Program-made: the position numbers and the translations under genes
The notes under the pieces: model-generated
Database searches by the model: none
What the model was told of the DNA's origin: nothing
What the model saw: only the letters and a program-made list of their open reading frames with translations
Part shown: positions 21,521-34,751 of the stretch, in pieces
Numbering within the stretch: the stretch's first letter is position 1
How the letters are laid out: each line of letters begins with the position of its first letter
From: Zea mays
Taxonomy: Eukaryota; Streptophyta; Magnoliopsida; Poales; Poaceae
Assembly: GCF_902167145.1 (NCBI RefSeq)
Contig: NC_050102.1
Location: 10,726,850 to 10,790,849 of the forward strand
DNA: 64,000 bases
Reading direction: 5' to 3'

Positions 21521-24157
21521 ATGTCGGGAGATCACGCCAAGAAGGAGATGGAGACCGGCGACAAGCCCACTACAAGCCACGGGAAAACTTCATCGGAAGA
21601 GTCCCGCAAAAAGGGGAAGGGGAAGGAAAAGAAATCCTCTTCCCATAAGTCGCATCGGAGTGGTGACAAAAAGAAGAAGATGAGGAAGGTGGTCTACTAC
21701 GAGACCGACACTTCATCACCATCGACCTCCGGCTCCGACGCGTCGTCTGTTACTTCTAAGCGCCATGAGCGCAAGAAGTATAGTAAGATTCCCCTACGCT
21801 ACCCCCGTATTTCAAAGCGTACTCCTTTACTCTCCGTTCCATTAGGCAAACCACCGGTTTTTGACGATGAAGATTATAATATGTGGAGTGACAAAATGAG
21901 GCATCATCTAACCTCACTCCACACAAGCATTTGGAATGTTGTTGAGTTTGGTGTACAAGTATCATCCGTAGGGGATGAAGACTACGACTCCGACAAAGTC
22001 GCCCAAATCCACCACTTTAACTCCCAAGCCACCACTATACTCCTCGCCTCTCTAAGTCGAGAGGAGTATAATAAGGTGCAAGGGTTAAAGAGTGCGAAGG
22101 AAATTTGGGACGTACTCAAGACCGCGCACGAAGGAGACGAGGTGACCAAAATCACCAAGCGGGAAACGATCGAGGGGGAGCTCGGTCGGTTCTGACTCAA
22201 CCAAGACGAGGACCCTCAAGCCATGTACAACCGCTTGAAGACCTTGGTGAACCAAGTGCGCAACCTCGAGAGCACAAAATGGGATGACCATGAGATGGTC
22301 AAGGTTATTCTAAGACCCCTCGTATTTTTTAATCCTATGCAAGTTCAATTAATTCGAGGCAATCCTAGATATACTCAAATGACCCCCGAGGAAGTGATAG
22401 GTAATTTTGTGAGTTTTGAGTTGATGATCAAAGGCTCAAAGAATATCATCGAGCTAGATGACCCCTCCGCGCCCGAAGCACAACCAGTTGCATTCAAGGC
22501 GACGGAGGAGAAGAAGGAAGAGTCTTCATCAAGTAGACAACCAATCGACGCCTCTAAGCTCGACAATGAGAAGATGGCGTTCATCATCAAGAGCTTCCAC
22601 CAAATCCTCAAGCAAAGGAGGAGGAAGGATTACAAATCCCGCTCCAAGAAGGTTTGCTATAAGTGTGGTAAGCCCGGTCACTTTGTAGCTAAATGTCCAT
22701 TATCAAGTGACAGTGACAGGGGCGACGACAAGAAGGGGAGAAGAAAGGAGAAGAAGAGGTACTACAAGAAGAAGGGCGGTGATGCCCATGTTTGCCGGGA
22801 GTGGGACTCCGACGAGAGCTCCACCGACTCCTCCTCCGACAAGGACGCCACCAACATCGCCGTCACCAAGGGACTACTCTTCCCCAACGTCGGCCACAAG
22901 TGCCTCATGGCAAAGGACGGCAAAAGGAAGAAGGTTAAATCCAAATCCTCCACTAAATATGAGTCCTCTAGTGATGATAATGCTAGTGGTGAGGAGGATA
23001 ATTTGTGTACCCTTTTTGCCAACCTAAACATGCAACAAAAAGAAAAATTAAATGAATTAATTAGTGCCATCCATGAAAAGGATGAACTCTTGGACACCCA
23101 AGAGGACTTCCTAATCAAGGAAAACAAAAAGCATGTCAAGGTTAAAAATGCTTAATCTCTAGAAGTTGAAAAATGTGAAAAATTAACTAGTGAGCTAAGC
23201 ACATGCCATGATTTGATTGCCAACATTAGAAATGAAAATGCTAGATTAATTGCTAAGGTTGATTCTAATGTTTGTGATGATTCAATTTCCAATCTTAGAG
23301 ATGATAATGCTAATTTGCTTGCTAAGATTGAAAAATTGAATGATTCTCTTGCTAGCCTTAGAAATGAAAATGAAAAATTAATTGCTAAGGCTAAAGATTT
23401 TGATGTTTGCAATGTTACTATTTCTAACCTTAGAAGTGAAAATGATATATTACATGCTAAGGTTGTAGAATTAAAATCTTGCAAACCCTCTACATCTACC
23501 GTTGAGCATGTTTCTATTTGCACTAGATGTAGAGATGTTGATATTGATGCTATTCATGATCATATGGCTTTAATTAAACAACAAAATGATCATATAGCAA
23601 AATTAGATGCTAAAATTGCGGAGCATGAACTTGAAAATGAAAAATTTAAATTTGCTCGTAGTATGCTTTATTGTGGGAGACGCCCTGACATCAAGGATGG
23701 CATTGGCTTCCAAAAGGGAGACAATGTCAAACTTAATGCCCCTCCTAAGAAATTGTCTAACTTTGTTAAGGGCAAGGCTCCCATGCCTCATGATAACGAG
23801 GGTTACATTTTGTACCCTGCTGGTTATCCCGAGAGCTAGATTAGGAGAATTCATTCTAGGAAGTCTCACTCTGGCCCTAATCATGCTTTTATGTATAAGG
23901 GTGAGACATCTAGTTCTAGGCAATCAACCCGTGCTAAATTGCCTAAGAAGAAAACTCCTAGTGCATCAAATAATCATGACATTTCATTTAAAACTTTTGA
24001 TGCATCTTATGTTTTGACTAACAAATCCGGCAAGGTAGTTGCCAAGTTTGTTGGGGACAAACACAAGGGATCAAAGACTTGTGTTCGGGTACCCAAAGTT
24101 CTTGTGTCTAATGCCAAAGGACCCAAAACCGTTTGGGTACCTAAAGTCAAGAACTAA
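21521..24157 (+). pseudogene. gag of E1 (three premature stops)
   Basis: One frame from ATG 21521 to TAA 24155-24157, broken by TGA at 22193, TAA at 23153 and TAG at 23837. The N-terminus is Lys/Ser-rich, followed by a UBN2-like gag core (about 21830-22420), a zinc knuckle CYKCGKPGHFVAKC at about 22656-22697, an acidic/Ser region, then a long coiled coil of Asn/Glu/Lys-rich repeats (23040-23650) typical of Sirevirus gag. Gag builds the particle and packages RNA. The stops remove everything after the gag core. Confidence 0.9.
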
Positions 24158-24170
24158 ATTTGTTTTGTAG

Positions 24171-27100
24171 GTTTATGCATCCGGGGGCTCAAGTTGGATC
24201 ATCGATAGTGGGTGCACAAACCACATGACAGGGGAGAAGAAGATGTTCTCCTCCTACGAGAAAAACCAAGATCCCCAATGAGCTATCACATTCGGGGATG
24301 GAAATCAAGGTTTGGTCAAAGGTTTGGGTAAAATTGCTATTTCACCTGACCATTCCATTTCCAATGTTTTTCTTGTTGATTCATTAGATTACAATTTGCT
24401 TTCTGTATCTCAATTATGCAAAATGGGCTACAACTGTCTATTTACTGATGTAGGTGTCACTGTCTTTAGAAGAAGTGATGATTCAATAGCATTTAAGGGA
24501 GTGTTAGAGGGTCAGCTATACTTGGTAGATTTTGATAGAGATGAACTCGACACTTGCTTAATTGCTAAGACTAACATGGGTTGGCTCTGGCACCGCCGAC
24601 TAGCCCATGTTGGAATGAAGAATCTTCATAAGCTTCTAAAGGGAGAGCACATTTTAGGATTAACAAATGTTCATTTTGAGAAAGACAAGATCTGTAGCGC
24701 ATGCCAAGCAGGGAAGCAAGTTGGTGTTCATCATCGCATAAGAACATCATGACGACTGACAGGCCACTGGAGCTCCTACACATGGACCTATTCGGCCCGA
24801 TTGCTTACATAAGCATCGACGGGAGTAAGTACTGTCTAGTTATTGTGGATGATTATTCTCGCTTCACTTGGGTGTTCTTTTTGCAGGAAAAATCACAAAC
24901 CCAAGAGACTTTAAAGGGATTCTTGAGACGGGCTCAAAATGAGTTCGGCTTAAGGATCAAGAAAATTAGAAGCGACAATGGGACGGAGTTCAAGAACTCA
25001 CAAATCGAAGGCTTTCTTGAGGAGGAGGGCATCAAGCATGAGTTCTCTTCTCCCTACACGCCACAACAAAATGGTGTAGTGGAGAGGAAGAATCGAACTC
25101 TATTGGACATGGCAAGGACCATGCTTGATGAGTACAAGACTTTGGATCGGTTTTGGGCCGAGGCGGTCAACACCGCCTGCTACGCCATCAACCGGTTGTA
25201 TCTACACCGAATCCTCAAGAAGACATCATACGAACTCCTAACCGGTAAAAAGCCCAATATTTCCTATTTTAGAGTCTTTGGTAGCAAATGCTTTATTCTT
25301 GTTAAAAGAGGTAGAAAATCTAAATTTGCTCCTAAGACTGTAGAAGACTTTTTACTAGGATATGATTCAAACACAAGGGCATATAGAGTCTTTAACAAGT
25401 CCTCAGGACTAGTTGAAGTTTCTTGTGACGTTGTGTTTGGTGAGACTAACGGCTCTCAAGTAGAGCAAGTTGATCTTGATGAGTTAGGTGAAGAAGAGGC
25501 TCCGTGCATCGCGCTAAGGAACATGTCCGTTGGGGATGTGTGTCCTAAGAAATCCGAAGAGCCTCCAAATGAACAAGATCAACCATCCTCCTCCATGCAA
25601 GCATCTCCACCAACTCAAGATGAGAATGAGGCTCAAGATGATGAAGAAGAAGATCAAGAAGATGAGCCGCCTCAAGAAGACGACAATGATCAAGGGGGAG
25701 GTGCAAATGATCAAGACAAGGAGGAAGAGCAAGTTGCAAGGCCGCCACACCCAAGAGTCCACCAAGCAATCCAACGAGATCACCCCGTCGACACCATCCT
25801 CGGCGACATTCATAAGGGGGTAACTACTAGATCTCGTGTTGCACATTTTTGTGAGCATTACTCTTTTGTTTCCTCCATTGAGCCACACAGGGTAGAGGAA
25901 GCACTTCAAGATTCGGATTGGGTGGTGGCAATGCAAGAGGAGCTCAACAACTTCACGAGGAATGAGGTATGGCATGTAGTTCCACGTCCTAACCAAAATG
26001 TTGTAGGAACCAAGTGGGTCTTCTGCAACAAGCAAGATGAGCATGGTGTGGTGACAAGGAACAAAGCTCGACTTGTGGCCAAGGGATACTCCCAAGTCGA
26101 AGGTTTGGATTTTGGTGAAACCTATGCACCCGTAGCTAGGCTTGAGTCAATTCGTATATTATTAGCCTATGCTACTTACCATGGCTTCAAGCTTTACCAA
26201 ATGGACGTGAAGAGTGCCTTCCTCAATGGACCAATCAAGGAAGAGGTCTACGTTGAGCAACCTCCCGGCTTTGAAGACAGTGAGTACCCTAACCATGTCT
26301 ATAGGCTCTCTAAGGCGCTTTATGGGCTCAAGCAAGCCCCAAGAGCATGGTATGAATGCCTAAGAGATTTCCTTATTGCTAATGGCTTCAAAGTCGGAAA
26401 GGCCGATCCTACTCTATTCACTAAAACTCTTGACAATGATTTGTTTGTATGCCAAATTTATGTTGATGATATTATATTTGGGTCTACTAACGAATCTACA
26501 TGTGAAGAATTTAGTAGGATCATGACACAGAAATTCGAGATGTCAATGATGGGGGAGTTGAAGTATTTCTTAGGATTTCAAGTGAAGCAACTCCAAGAGG
26601 GCACCTTCATTAGCCAAACGAAGTATACTCAAGACATTCTAAACAAGTTTGGGATGAAGGATGCCAAGCCCATCAGGACACCCATGGGAACCAATGGGCA
26701 TCTCGACCTCGACACGGAAGGTAAATCCGTAGATCAAAAGGTATACCGGTCGATGATAGGTTCATTACTCTATTTGTGTGCATCTCGACCGGACATTATG
26801 CTTTCCGTATGCATGTGTGCAAGATTCCAAGCCGACCCTAAGGAAGCTCACCTTATGGCCGTAAAACGAATCTTGAGATATTTGGCTTATACTCCTAAGT
26901 TTGGGCTTTGGTACCCTCGGGGATCCACATTTGATTTAATTGGTTATTCGGATGCCGATTGGGCAGGGTGTAAAATTAATAGAAAGAGCACATCGGGGAC
27001 TTGCCAGTTCTTGGGAAGATCCTTGGTGTCTTAGGCTTCAAAGAAGCAAAATTCCGTAGCTCTTTCTACCGCCGAAGCCGAGTACATTGCCGCAGGCCAT

Positions 27101-27412
27101 TGTTGCGCGCAACTACTTTGGATGAGGCAAACCCTTATGGACTATGGTTACAAATTAACCAAAGTTCCTCTTCTATGTGATAATGAGAGTGCAATCCGCA
27201 TGGCGGATAATCCCGTTGAGCATAGCCGCACTAAACACATAGTCATTCGGTATCATTTCTTAAGGGATCACCAACAAAAGGGGGATATCGAGATTGCATA
27301 TATTAACACCAAAGAACAATTAGTCGATAACTTTACCAAGCCATTGGATGAACAAACATTTACCAGACGTAGGCATGAGCTAAATATTCTTGATTCTAGG
27401 AATTTTTATTGA
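24171..27412 (+). pseudogene. pol of E1: protease, integrase, reverse transcriptase, RNase H
   Basis: It lies in a different frame from gag. The protease motif DSGCTNHMTG (about 24207-24236) is followed by TGA at 24279. The integrase zinc finger (HRRLAH...CSACQ, about 24590-24710) precedes a one-base frameshift near 24732. The integrase core runs about 24765-25250 ([23 protein letters not shown]). An acidic Gln/Glu/Asp-rich linker follows (25440-25760). RT runs about 25915-26650, with the catalytic YVDD at about 26458-26470. RNase H lies at about 26940-27340 (DADWAG, STAEAEY). TAG at 27032 splits it. The natural TGA is at 27410-27412. Confidence 0.9.
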
Positions 27413-28215
27413 TGTCTTGCATACATAGATCATTTATATACCTTTGATCATCTCTTTCATGTGCTATGACTAATGTGTTCTTTCAAGTCCATTTCATGCT
27501 AAGTCATAGATTGAAAGGGAAAAGGAGTCTTCGGCGAAGACAAGGCTTCCACTCCGCTCCATCAAATCATTCATCCTTCGCCGTCGCTCCGCACAACTCT
27601 CCAACTTTGGTATAATCTTCACTCCTTTATTTTTGTCCAAAGGGGGAGAAAGTAGTTTAACAAGGGCGTATATTTCACTCAAACATCCGTTTTTGGCAAT
27701 TCATGCCAAAGGGGGAGAGAGTATTGCCCAAAGCAAAAGGACCGCACCACCACCCAAATTTTAAAACTTATGATTTTCAAATTGGTATCTCATTGTGTTC
27801 AAAAGGGGGAGAAAGTAGTATTTTCAAAATTGATATCTTAAAACCCTCTTGAACACTAAGAGGAAGTTTTTTATTGAGGAGGAGTTTTGTTTAGTCAAAG
27901 GAAAAGCATTTGATCCAGGGGAGAAAATTTTCAAATCTTGAAAATGCTTCTCAAAATCTTACTCATTTACCTTTGATTATTTGCAAAAGGACTTTGAAAA
28001 GAATTTACAAAAGTATTTGCAAAAACAAAACATGTGGTGCAAGCGTGGTCCAAAATATTGAGAATATAAAGAAACAATCCATGCATATCTTATGAAAATA
28101 TTTATTGGTTCAATTCTTAGTAACCTTTGCACTTACATTTTGCAAACTAGTTCAATTATGCACTTCTATACTTGCTTTGGTTTGTGTTGGCATCAATCAC
28201 CAAAAAGGGGGAGAT
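27413..28215 (+). other. 3' untranslated region of E1 with multiple polypurine-like tracts
   Basis: No coding region. Copies of an AAAGGGGGAGA-type motif lie at about 27639-27650, 27708-27719, 27802-27812 and 28203-28214. The last abuts the 3' LTR and is the functional-position polypurine tract. Multiple such tracts are known in Sireviruses. Confidence 0.85.
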
Positions 28216-29491
28216 TGAAAGGGAATTAGGCTTACACCTATTTCCTAATTGATTTTGGTGGTTGAATTGCCCAACACAAATAATTGGACTAACTAGTTTT
28301 TCTCTAGTCTATAAGTTCTACAAGTGCCAAAGGTTCACAAAAAGTCAATAAAAAGACCAAGAATGGGTTCAAACAAAGAGAGCAAGGGACAACCGAAGGC
28401 TGCCCTGGTCTGGTGCACCGGACTGTCCGGTGGCACACACCGGACAGTGTCCGGTGCACCAGGGGACTCCAAGCTGAACTCTTCACCTTCGGGAAATCTC
28501 AGAGGCGCTTCGCTATAATTCACCGGACTGTCCGGTGCACCACCGGATAGTGTCCGGTGCTCCAGGGGAGAGCGACTCTGAACTCGCCCGCTTCGGGAAT
28601 CCGCTCCGCTAAAATTCACCGGACTGTCCGGTGAGCCAGCGGAGTAACGGCTACTTCGCGCGCAACGGTCGACTGCAACACATTAAATGCGCGCCAGCGC
28701 GCGCAGAGGAGCAGAGCACGCGCGGGTGGTACACCGGACAGCCTACAGGGCCTGTCCGGTGCGCCACCGGACAGCCAGGAGGGCCCACAAGACAGAGCTC
28801 CAACGGTCGAACCCCAACGGCAGGCTGACGTGGCTGGCGCACCGGACAGTGTCCGGTGGTGCACCGGACTGTCCGGTGCGCCATGCGACAGCAGTCTTCC
28901 AACGGCCATTTTTGGTGGTTGGGGTTATAAATACCCCCCAACCACCCCACATTCAAGTCATCCAAGTTTTCCACCTTCCAACTACTTACAAGAGCTCTAG
29001 CATTCAATTCTAGACACACCAAAGAGATCAAATCCTCTCCCAATTCCACTCAAAGCTTTAGTGATTAGAGAGAGTGATTGTTGTGTTCATTTGAGCTCTT
29101 GCGCTTGGATTGCTTCTTTTTCTCATTCTTTCTTGTGATCATCTCAATTGTAATCAAGGCAAGGGACACCAATTGTGTGGTGGTCCTTGCGGGGAAGTTT
29201 GGTTCCCGGTTGATTAAGAAGAGAAGCTCACTCGGTCCGAGGGACCGTTTGAGAGAGGGAAAGGGTTGAAAGAGACCCAGTTTTAGTGACCACCTCAACG
29301 GGGAGTAGGTTTGAGAGAACCGAACCTCGGTAAAACAAATCCTTGTGTCTCACTTCTTTATTCGCTTGCGATTTGTTTTTACGCCCTCTCTCAGACTCGC
29401 ATTATATTTCTAACGCTAACCTGGCTTGTAGTTGTGATTAACTTTGTAAATTTCAGTCTCGCCCTATTCATCCCCCTCTAGGCGACTTTCA
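28216..29491 (+). repeat. 3' LTR of E1 (1276 bp)
   Basis: Starts TGAAAG and ends CTTTCA. TATA box at 28926-28933. It is 36 bp shorter than the 5' LTR because two stretches carrying palindrome copies are missing (near 28630 and 28872). Confidence 0.95.
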
Positions 29492-29496
29492 GACGG

Positions 29497-30551
29497 CCTA
29501 GACCACTCACAAGCTCATCACAACATCCTCCATGTGTCTCATCCCGCAGTACCTGTTCTTGACCTGTGGGGGTGTGAGACAGCAAGAGTGAGCTCACATA
29601 CGTTTATCGCTCAACAAGTTGTGGGGAATAATGTGCATGAACTCGCCAAAGGTGGGAGCTCATGTGAAGTGTAAGGCTTACCAAAGAGGATGGTTGAAGC
29701 TGAGCATTGCTTTTAAAGTTGGTCAAAATTTTATTAGCAATTACTAAGTATAAGTAGATACCAACCCAAATAAGTAGTAGATCAAAATTGATAACAACAC
29801 CCACAATGCAATGCATATGACAAATTAAGTTTAGTTCAATAAATTAATCATGTGAGTGTCCGAGCCGCTCATGACCGTGAGCACGGTTGATATACCAGTT
29901 TTACAATCTGCAGAGGTTACGCATCTTTACCCACAAGTCATGTTACCCATCTTCCAAGGGGTCATGAATCCCATACACCTCTACCAAGGAAGCGAGGCAG
30001 GGTAACACTACGAGGCATTTACAAAGTTCCACTAGCTTCAGAAAACCCGCTACAGTTCTAGGAAGCTCCAATGCAGGGATCCCTCACCTGACTGCCATCG
30101 CAGCAAAATTAACCCAAGGACCTCCTTACACTAACCACTCCCCTACTGCCCTTACCCCTTTCGGGTAAGTTAGTCCTCCACTAGCTTTCCTAATTAGTCA
30201 GTCAAGGGCGTCTCATACCACTCTTGTGGTAGCACTATTTTCCCGGGTAGTTCTCCATGTTTCAATTAATAATATGATCTTATCATGAATAATAATTAAA
30301 CAACAACATAATTGGAACATGATCATAATGAAACATTGGTTTCCCAAAACCAAGTAGAGCAATAGCAAATCTACCCAATAATTCATCTGTTTGCAAGGTG
30401 GGGAATACACAATACTAGGGAAACCTATTAGGTCCCATCAAATTAACCTGAGCATGTCACAGAGATTAATAGTGAACATTATTAGGTAAAAAGGAGTGAT
30501 CAAGGGTACAACTTGCTTGGGACTCAAGATTCCAGGTACCAACTTGCTCTT
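29497..30551 (-). repeat. 5' LTR of element A, piece 2
   Basis: It continues piece 1 after E1. It shares with B and D the stretch around CACCTGTTCTT, GTGAGCTCACA, and the run TTTACAAAGTTCCACTAGCTT. No gene. It ends at the CTCTT target (30547-30551) of element B. Confidence 0.85.
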
Positions 30552-33500
30552 TGTCACACCCGGCTTTAAGTAACAAAGCTAGGTGCATCTCATACATGCA
30601 CCAAGAAGACAACATATATAATAACAGAGTGTATAGAGATAAATGTCACAAAAATCAGAGTATTTATTACATAGCGGAAGTCTTACTACAAAATAAAAGA
30701 TAAATATAAAACAAACTAAGGATCGCCGTTGGCGCCAATGTCAACTGAGAAAAGCCACCTAGATCATATGAAACTCCTCGCCTTGTGGCTCCTCCTGAAC
30801 CACCTGTTCTTCTCCTGTGGGAGGGTGTGAGATAGCAAGGGTGAGCTCACACATGATCATAACTCAACAACTTGTGGGGAACCAGTGGCATGAACTCACA
30901 AAGGTGGGAGTTCATGTGATGTGTAAGGCTAATCAATGACAGGGGTTAAAGCTGAGCATTGCTTTTAATTAGTTGGTCAAAGTTTTATTAGCAGTTACTA
31001 AATGTAAGTAAACACCAAACCTTAAGTAAAGTAATAGAACAAATTAATAATAAACCCATGCATATGCAAATGACAAATTGAATTTAAGTTCCATAAATTA
31101 ATCATCAGAGAGTCCTGAGTTGCTAATGACCGTGAGCTCGGCTAGTATACCAGTTTTACACTCTGCAGAGGTGGTACCCTTTACCCACAAGTCATGTTAC
31201 CCATCTGCCAAGGGATTGCGACTCCCATACACCTCTACCTAGGAGGCGAGGCAGGGCAACACTACGAGGCCTTTACAAAGTTCCACTAGCTTCCGAAAAC
31301 CCGCTACAGTTTATGGGAAGAGCACTTGCAAGAATCCCCCATCTGACCGACATCGCAGCTAAATCAACCCGAGAACCTCCTTGCATGCAACTCCCCTACT
31401 GCCCTTGCCCCTTTCGGGTAAGGTAGTCTTCCACTAGCTTTCCTAATTAGTCAGCCAAGGGCGTCCCATTAAACCCTTGTGGTGGCACGTGTTTCTCAAG
31501 TTAAGCTCTATGTTCCGATTAACATTAATGATCTTGACATGAACAGAAATAGAATAACAAAAGAATTGGAACATAGATATAATAAATGATTATCCCAAAA
31601 CCATGTAAAGCAATAGCAAACTACCCAAGTGATTCATGGGTAAACAAGGTAATGAGATAAACAATCTAGGGTGACCTATCGGGTCCCATCAAAATTAACC
31701 TATGCATGAATAAATGATATTAAAGAACATTATTGGGTAAAAAGTGGTCAAGGGCACAACTTGCCTTCAATGAGCTCCTGCTCAGCTACTTCTATCTGCT
31801 TCTCACTAGGATCCTCAGTAACGGGTTCTTCTACTCGCCACAATACAAACAAGCACAGTGTATAGAGAAAATTAACATCACACCAAACATGTAAACAAAA
31901 TACTTAGTAATAATCTACATATTAAAATAAAATCCTAGGAACATGAATCATAATTTTTGGAGTTATAGATTTTGAGATATGAATTTCCAAAGGTTTTAAG
32001 TGGTTGAAATAGGATTAAGTGAGAAATTATTTTTCTTACTGTTGTCATGACAAAACAGAGACTCTAAGTGATAGAGAATAAAATTACAAAATTTTAGAAA
32101 GTGGGATGGATTAATTTGGACTAGAGATGAATTTTCTATGAATTTTATAAGTTCTAGCAATTCTTTTTCTCATTAAAATCATTTTCAGATTTTATTTAAC
32201 CATTTCTCATGAACTCTGGACTGGGCACACTATTACATAGGAAGGCAGGGGCCTCGGGGTAAATGTCCACATGACACAGACAGATCTAGGCGCGGACGGC
32301 GGGTTGAATATAGGGATCTACGGGGTTTCTTTTGCATAATGGCATGGCCGAAGGGGTATCGGGGTTTACTGGCCGCCTGATCCAAAATGGACGGTGAGGA
32401 TTAGATCCCGGCCGCAGTAAACAGGTACACGAGCGCGTCCACTCGATCAACGATCGACGGTCGCGATTTAATGAAGCAGGACGCGATCTGTGCCGACGGA
32501 TCAAAGATCTACGGTCGCGCGAGTCACTCAAACAAAGGGGTATGATCTTCTAATCGCAGCCATAGACCGAAGGATGAACGGCCCGCGTGGTTATGGCCGC
32601 GCCACCCAACTCCGGTCACCGTGGTTTGCCTCCCCGCAGCGGCGCCATCGCCGCACTACGCCTGAGCTTGTTCCCGAGCGCAATCCACCATAGCTACCCG
32701 GTAAAAACCAAATCGGAGGGTCCACAAAACGGAGGGGGAAGTTCATACCGCGGATGGTTGTCTGGACGGTGCTGGCCGCGGTGTTAGGCGGAATCGCGAC
32801 GGCGCTTTGACTCCGGCGAGGAATTGCCTTCAATTCACCGCTGCCCGCGCCAGCTTGTTGACCGGACAATTTCCCCCGGTGGCGCACACCACCACGGCCT
32901 GGATTCGGTCACCAGACAACGCCCCAGTCGAGATCCCAACCACGGCGGCGCGCGGCCGCTTCCCTCTCTCTCTTTCGGTTTCGCTCTGCTGGTACGAGTA
33001 GCTGCGGCCAAGGGGGTCTCGGGTCCAGGGTTTAGAAGCGCAATGCCTGCGCTAGGCACGCGACCACATATATGTGGTGGGAGTACCCGACGTGGGCGAG
33101 CACCGCCGGAGGATCCGCCGCGCGGATCGCGCGTTTCGTTGGAGCCGGCGACCAGCCTGATGACAGGCGGGGCCGCGCTATCAGTGTCCGCGGGAACCGA
33201 GCGCGCGTGGAGTGCACGAGAGACTGGACCGTGGGGCCCTACTGTCGGCGCTGCGGAGCGTCTACGCGCGGTGGAAACTTGGTGGGCCGCGCAGGAGGGA
33301 ATGCTGCCTGGGTCGAAAAGGGAAGTCGATCGACCCAAAATGCATAGTGTTGTTTTCCTTTTTTATTTCTTTTTCCCTTTTCATGATTTGTTTTTCCTTT
33401 CCATTTGAATTCAAAATTCGAATTTTACTATGTGGTAAACCTTCCTCAAATTAAGAGTATAATTTTGCACACACTATTTTATTTATCCATTTATAATATT

Positions 33501-33801
33501 TATTTTGTATATATACTTTTTCTCTTCTTTCTCCACTTCTAAATTCTAGCTTTTTCTTTTATATTCTAAATTTCCCTTTTGGAATTTTAATATATTTCTT
33601 GTCATATTATTTTCATATTGTCACAAAATGCACACAAAATAAATTCCCAGCATGATGCATGTATTATTTTTAGGTGTCTTTTGTCATTTATTTGTCTGTT
33701 ATATGTGGTGTTCACATGAAACAATAGACATGGATAACACATATGGCTATAAAGTGACATAATTTCTCTTTTTAGACTTTTCTTACAAAGTGGGTATTAC
33801 A
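30552..33801 (-). repeat. 3' LTR of element B (3250 bp)
   Basis: On minus it begins TGTAATACCC and ends GTGTGACA. It differs from the other LTR by several substitutions in the first 60 bp and sparse changes elsewhere, so the insertion is not recent. Short open frames inside it (for example 32824-33408) have matching counterparts in the other LTR and are not genes. Confidence 0.95.
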
Positions 33802-33830
33802 AATCCTACCCCCCTTAAAAATAATCTCGT
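33802..33830 (-). other. Polypurine tract of element B
   Basis: On minus, TTAAGGGGGGTAGGATT directly precedes the 3' LTR start. Confidence 0.75.
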
Positions 33831-33839
33831 CCTCGAGAT

Positions 33840-34751
33840 TTAGGAAGATCTAGGGAAAAGATGGGGAAAATCTATGCGAAGCTCCTCTTCTCTTTCCCAA
33901 GTTACTTCATCTTCGTCATGGTGACTCCATTGCACTTTGCACATCTTTAATTCTTTATCACCTTATTTCTTGTAACTCGAGTCAATGTGTCAAGAATCTT
34001 GATCGGATACTCCGTGTAAGTCAAATCACCCTGTACACTGAGCTCTTCCATTGGTAACTGCTCCTCAGGGACACGGAGACACTTCTTAAGTTGAGACACA
34101 TGAAATACATTATGCATATCCGATAGCGTAGCAGGTAGCTCGAGTTGGTATGCCATCTCCCCAACTCACCTAAAGATCAAGAATGGTCCAATATAGCGAG
34201 GGGACAATTTGCCCTTGACTTTGAATCTCCTCATTCCACGAAGTGGTGACACCTTGAGGTACACATAATCTCCTTCCTCAAATTCCAATGGTCTCCTTCT
34301 ATTATCAGCATAGCTCTTTTGTCTGGTTTGAGCTATCCTCAAATTCTCTCGAATTATACGGACTTGTTCTTTTGCTTCTTGAATCAGTTCAGGCCCAAAG
34401 AACTGTCTTTCTCCAGTCTGATCCCAATATAGAGGAGTCCTGCACTTCCTCCCATATAAAGCTTCAAAAGGTGACATCTTCAGACTGGCCTGATAGCTAT
34501 TATTATATGAAAACTCAGCATAAGGTAAACTGTTATCCCAACTTCCTCCATGCTGAAGGGCACGAGCTCTCAACAGATCTTCCAAAACTTGATTAGTCCT
34601 TTCAGTCTGTCCATCAGTCTGAGGGTGATAAGCCGTACTAAAATTAAACTTCGTGCTCATGTTCTCATGAAGGCTTCTCCAAAATCTTGAGGTAAACTGT
34701 GAACCTCGATCAGACATGATCTTCTTTGGCACTCCATGTAAACACACAATC
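33840..34751 (-). pseudogene. Element B pol, part 3: integrase C-terminus and chromodomain
   Basis: The integrase core continues from across element H: HGVPKK...SDRGSQFTS, then HPQTDGQTERTNQ and a GPF-type end (about 34166-34750). A chromodomain follows (33846-34020) with YPIKILD, KVQWSHH and TWERE. One base is missing at about 33958, which puts a stop (TAA) inside the chromodomain frame. Stop near 34160 also breaks the frame. The natural stop is TAA at 33840-33842 on +. The chromodomain would target integration to heterochromatin. Confidence 0.88.

Larger units (their letters stand above)
20161..29491 (+). mobile_element. Complete Sirevirus-type Copia retrotransposon E1 (9331 bp; Opie/Ji-like)
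   Basis: LTRs 20161-21472 and 28216-29491 with a perfect 5-bp duplication GACGG (20156-20160, 29492-29496). Order is gag, protease, integrase, RT, RNase H, i.e. Copia (integrase before RT). Sirevirus marks are an iMet primer site, an extended coiled-coil gag, several GGGGGAGA polypurine-like motifs before the 3' LTR, and CpG-rich palindromes in the LTRs. It is coding-dead from five stops and a frameshift. Opie/Ji affinity is by recognition only. Confidence 0.95.

Noticed and set aside
32824..33408. 194-codon open frame and antisense partners in GC-rich sequence
   Set aside because: It lies wholly inside the 3' LTR of B, with a matching counterpart at 55378-55878 in the other LTR. No known domain.
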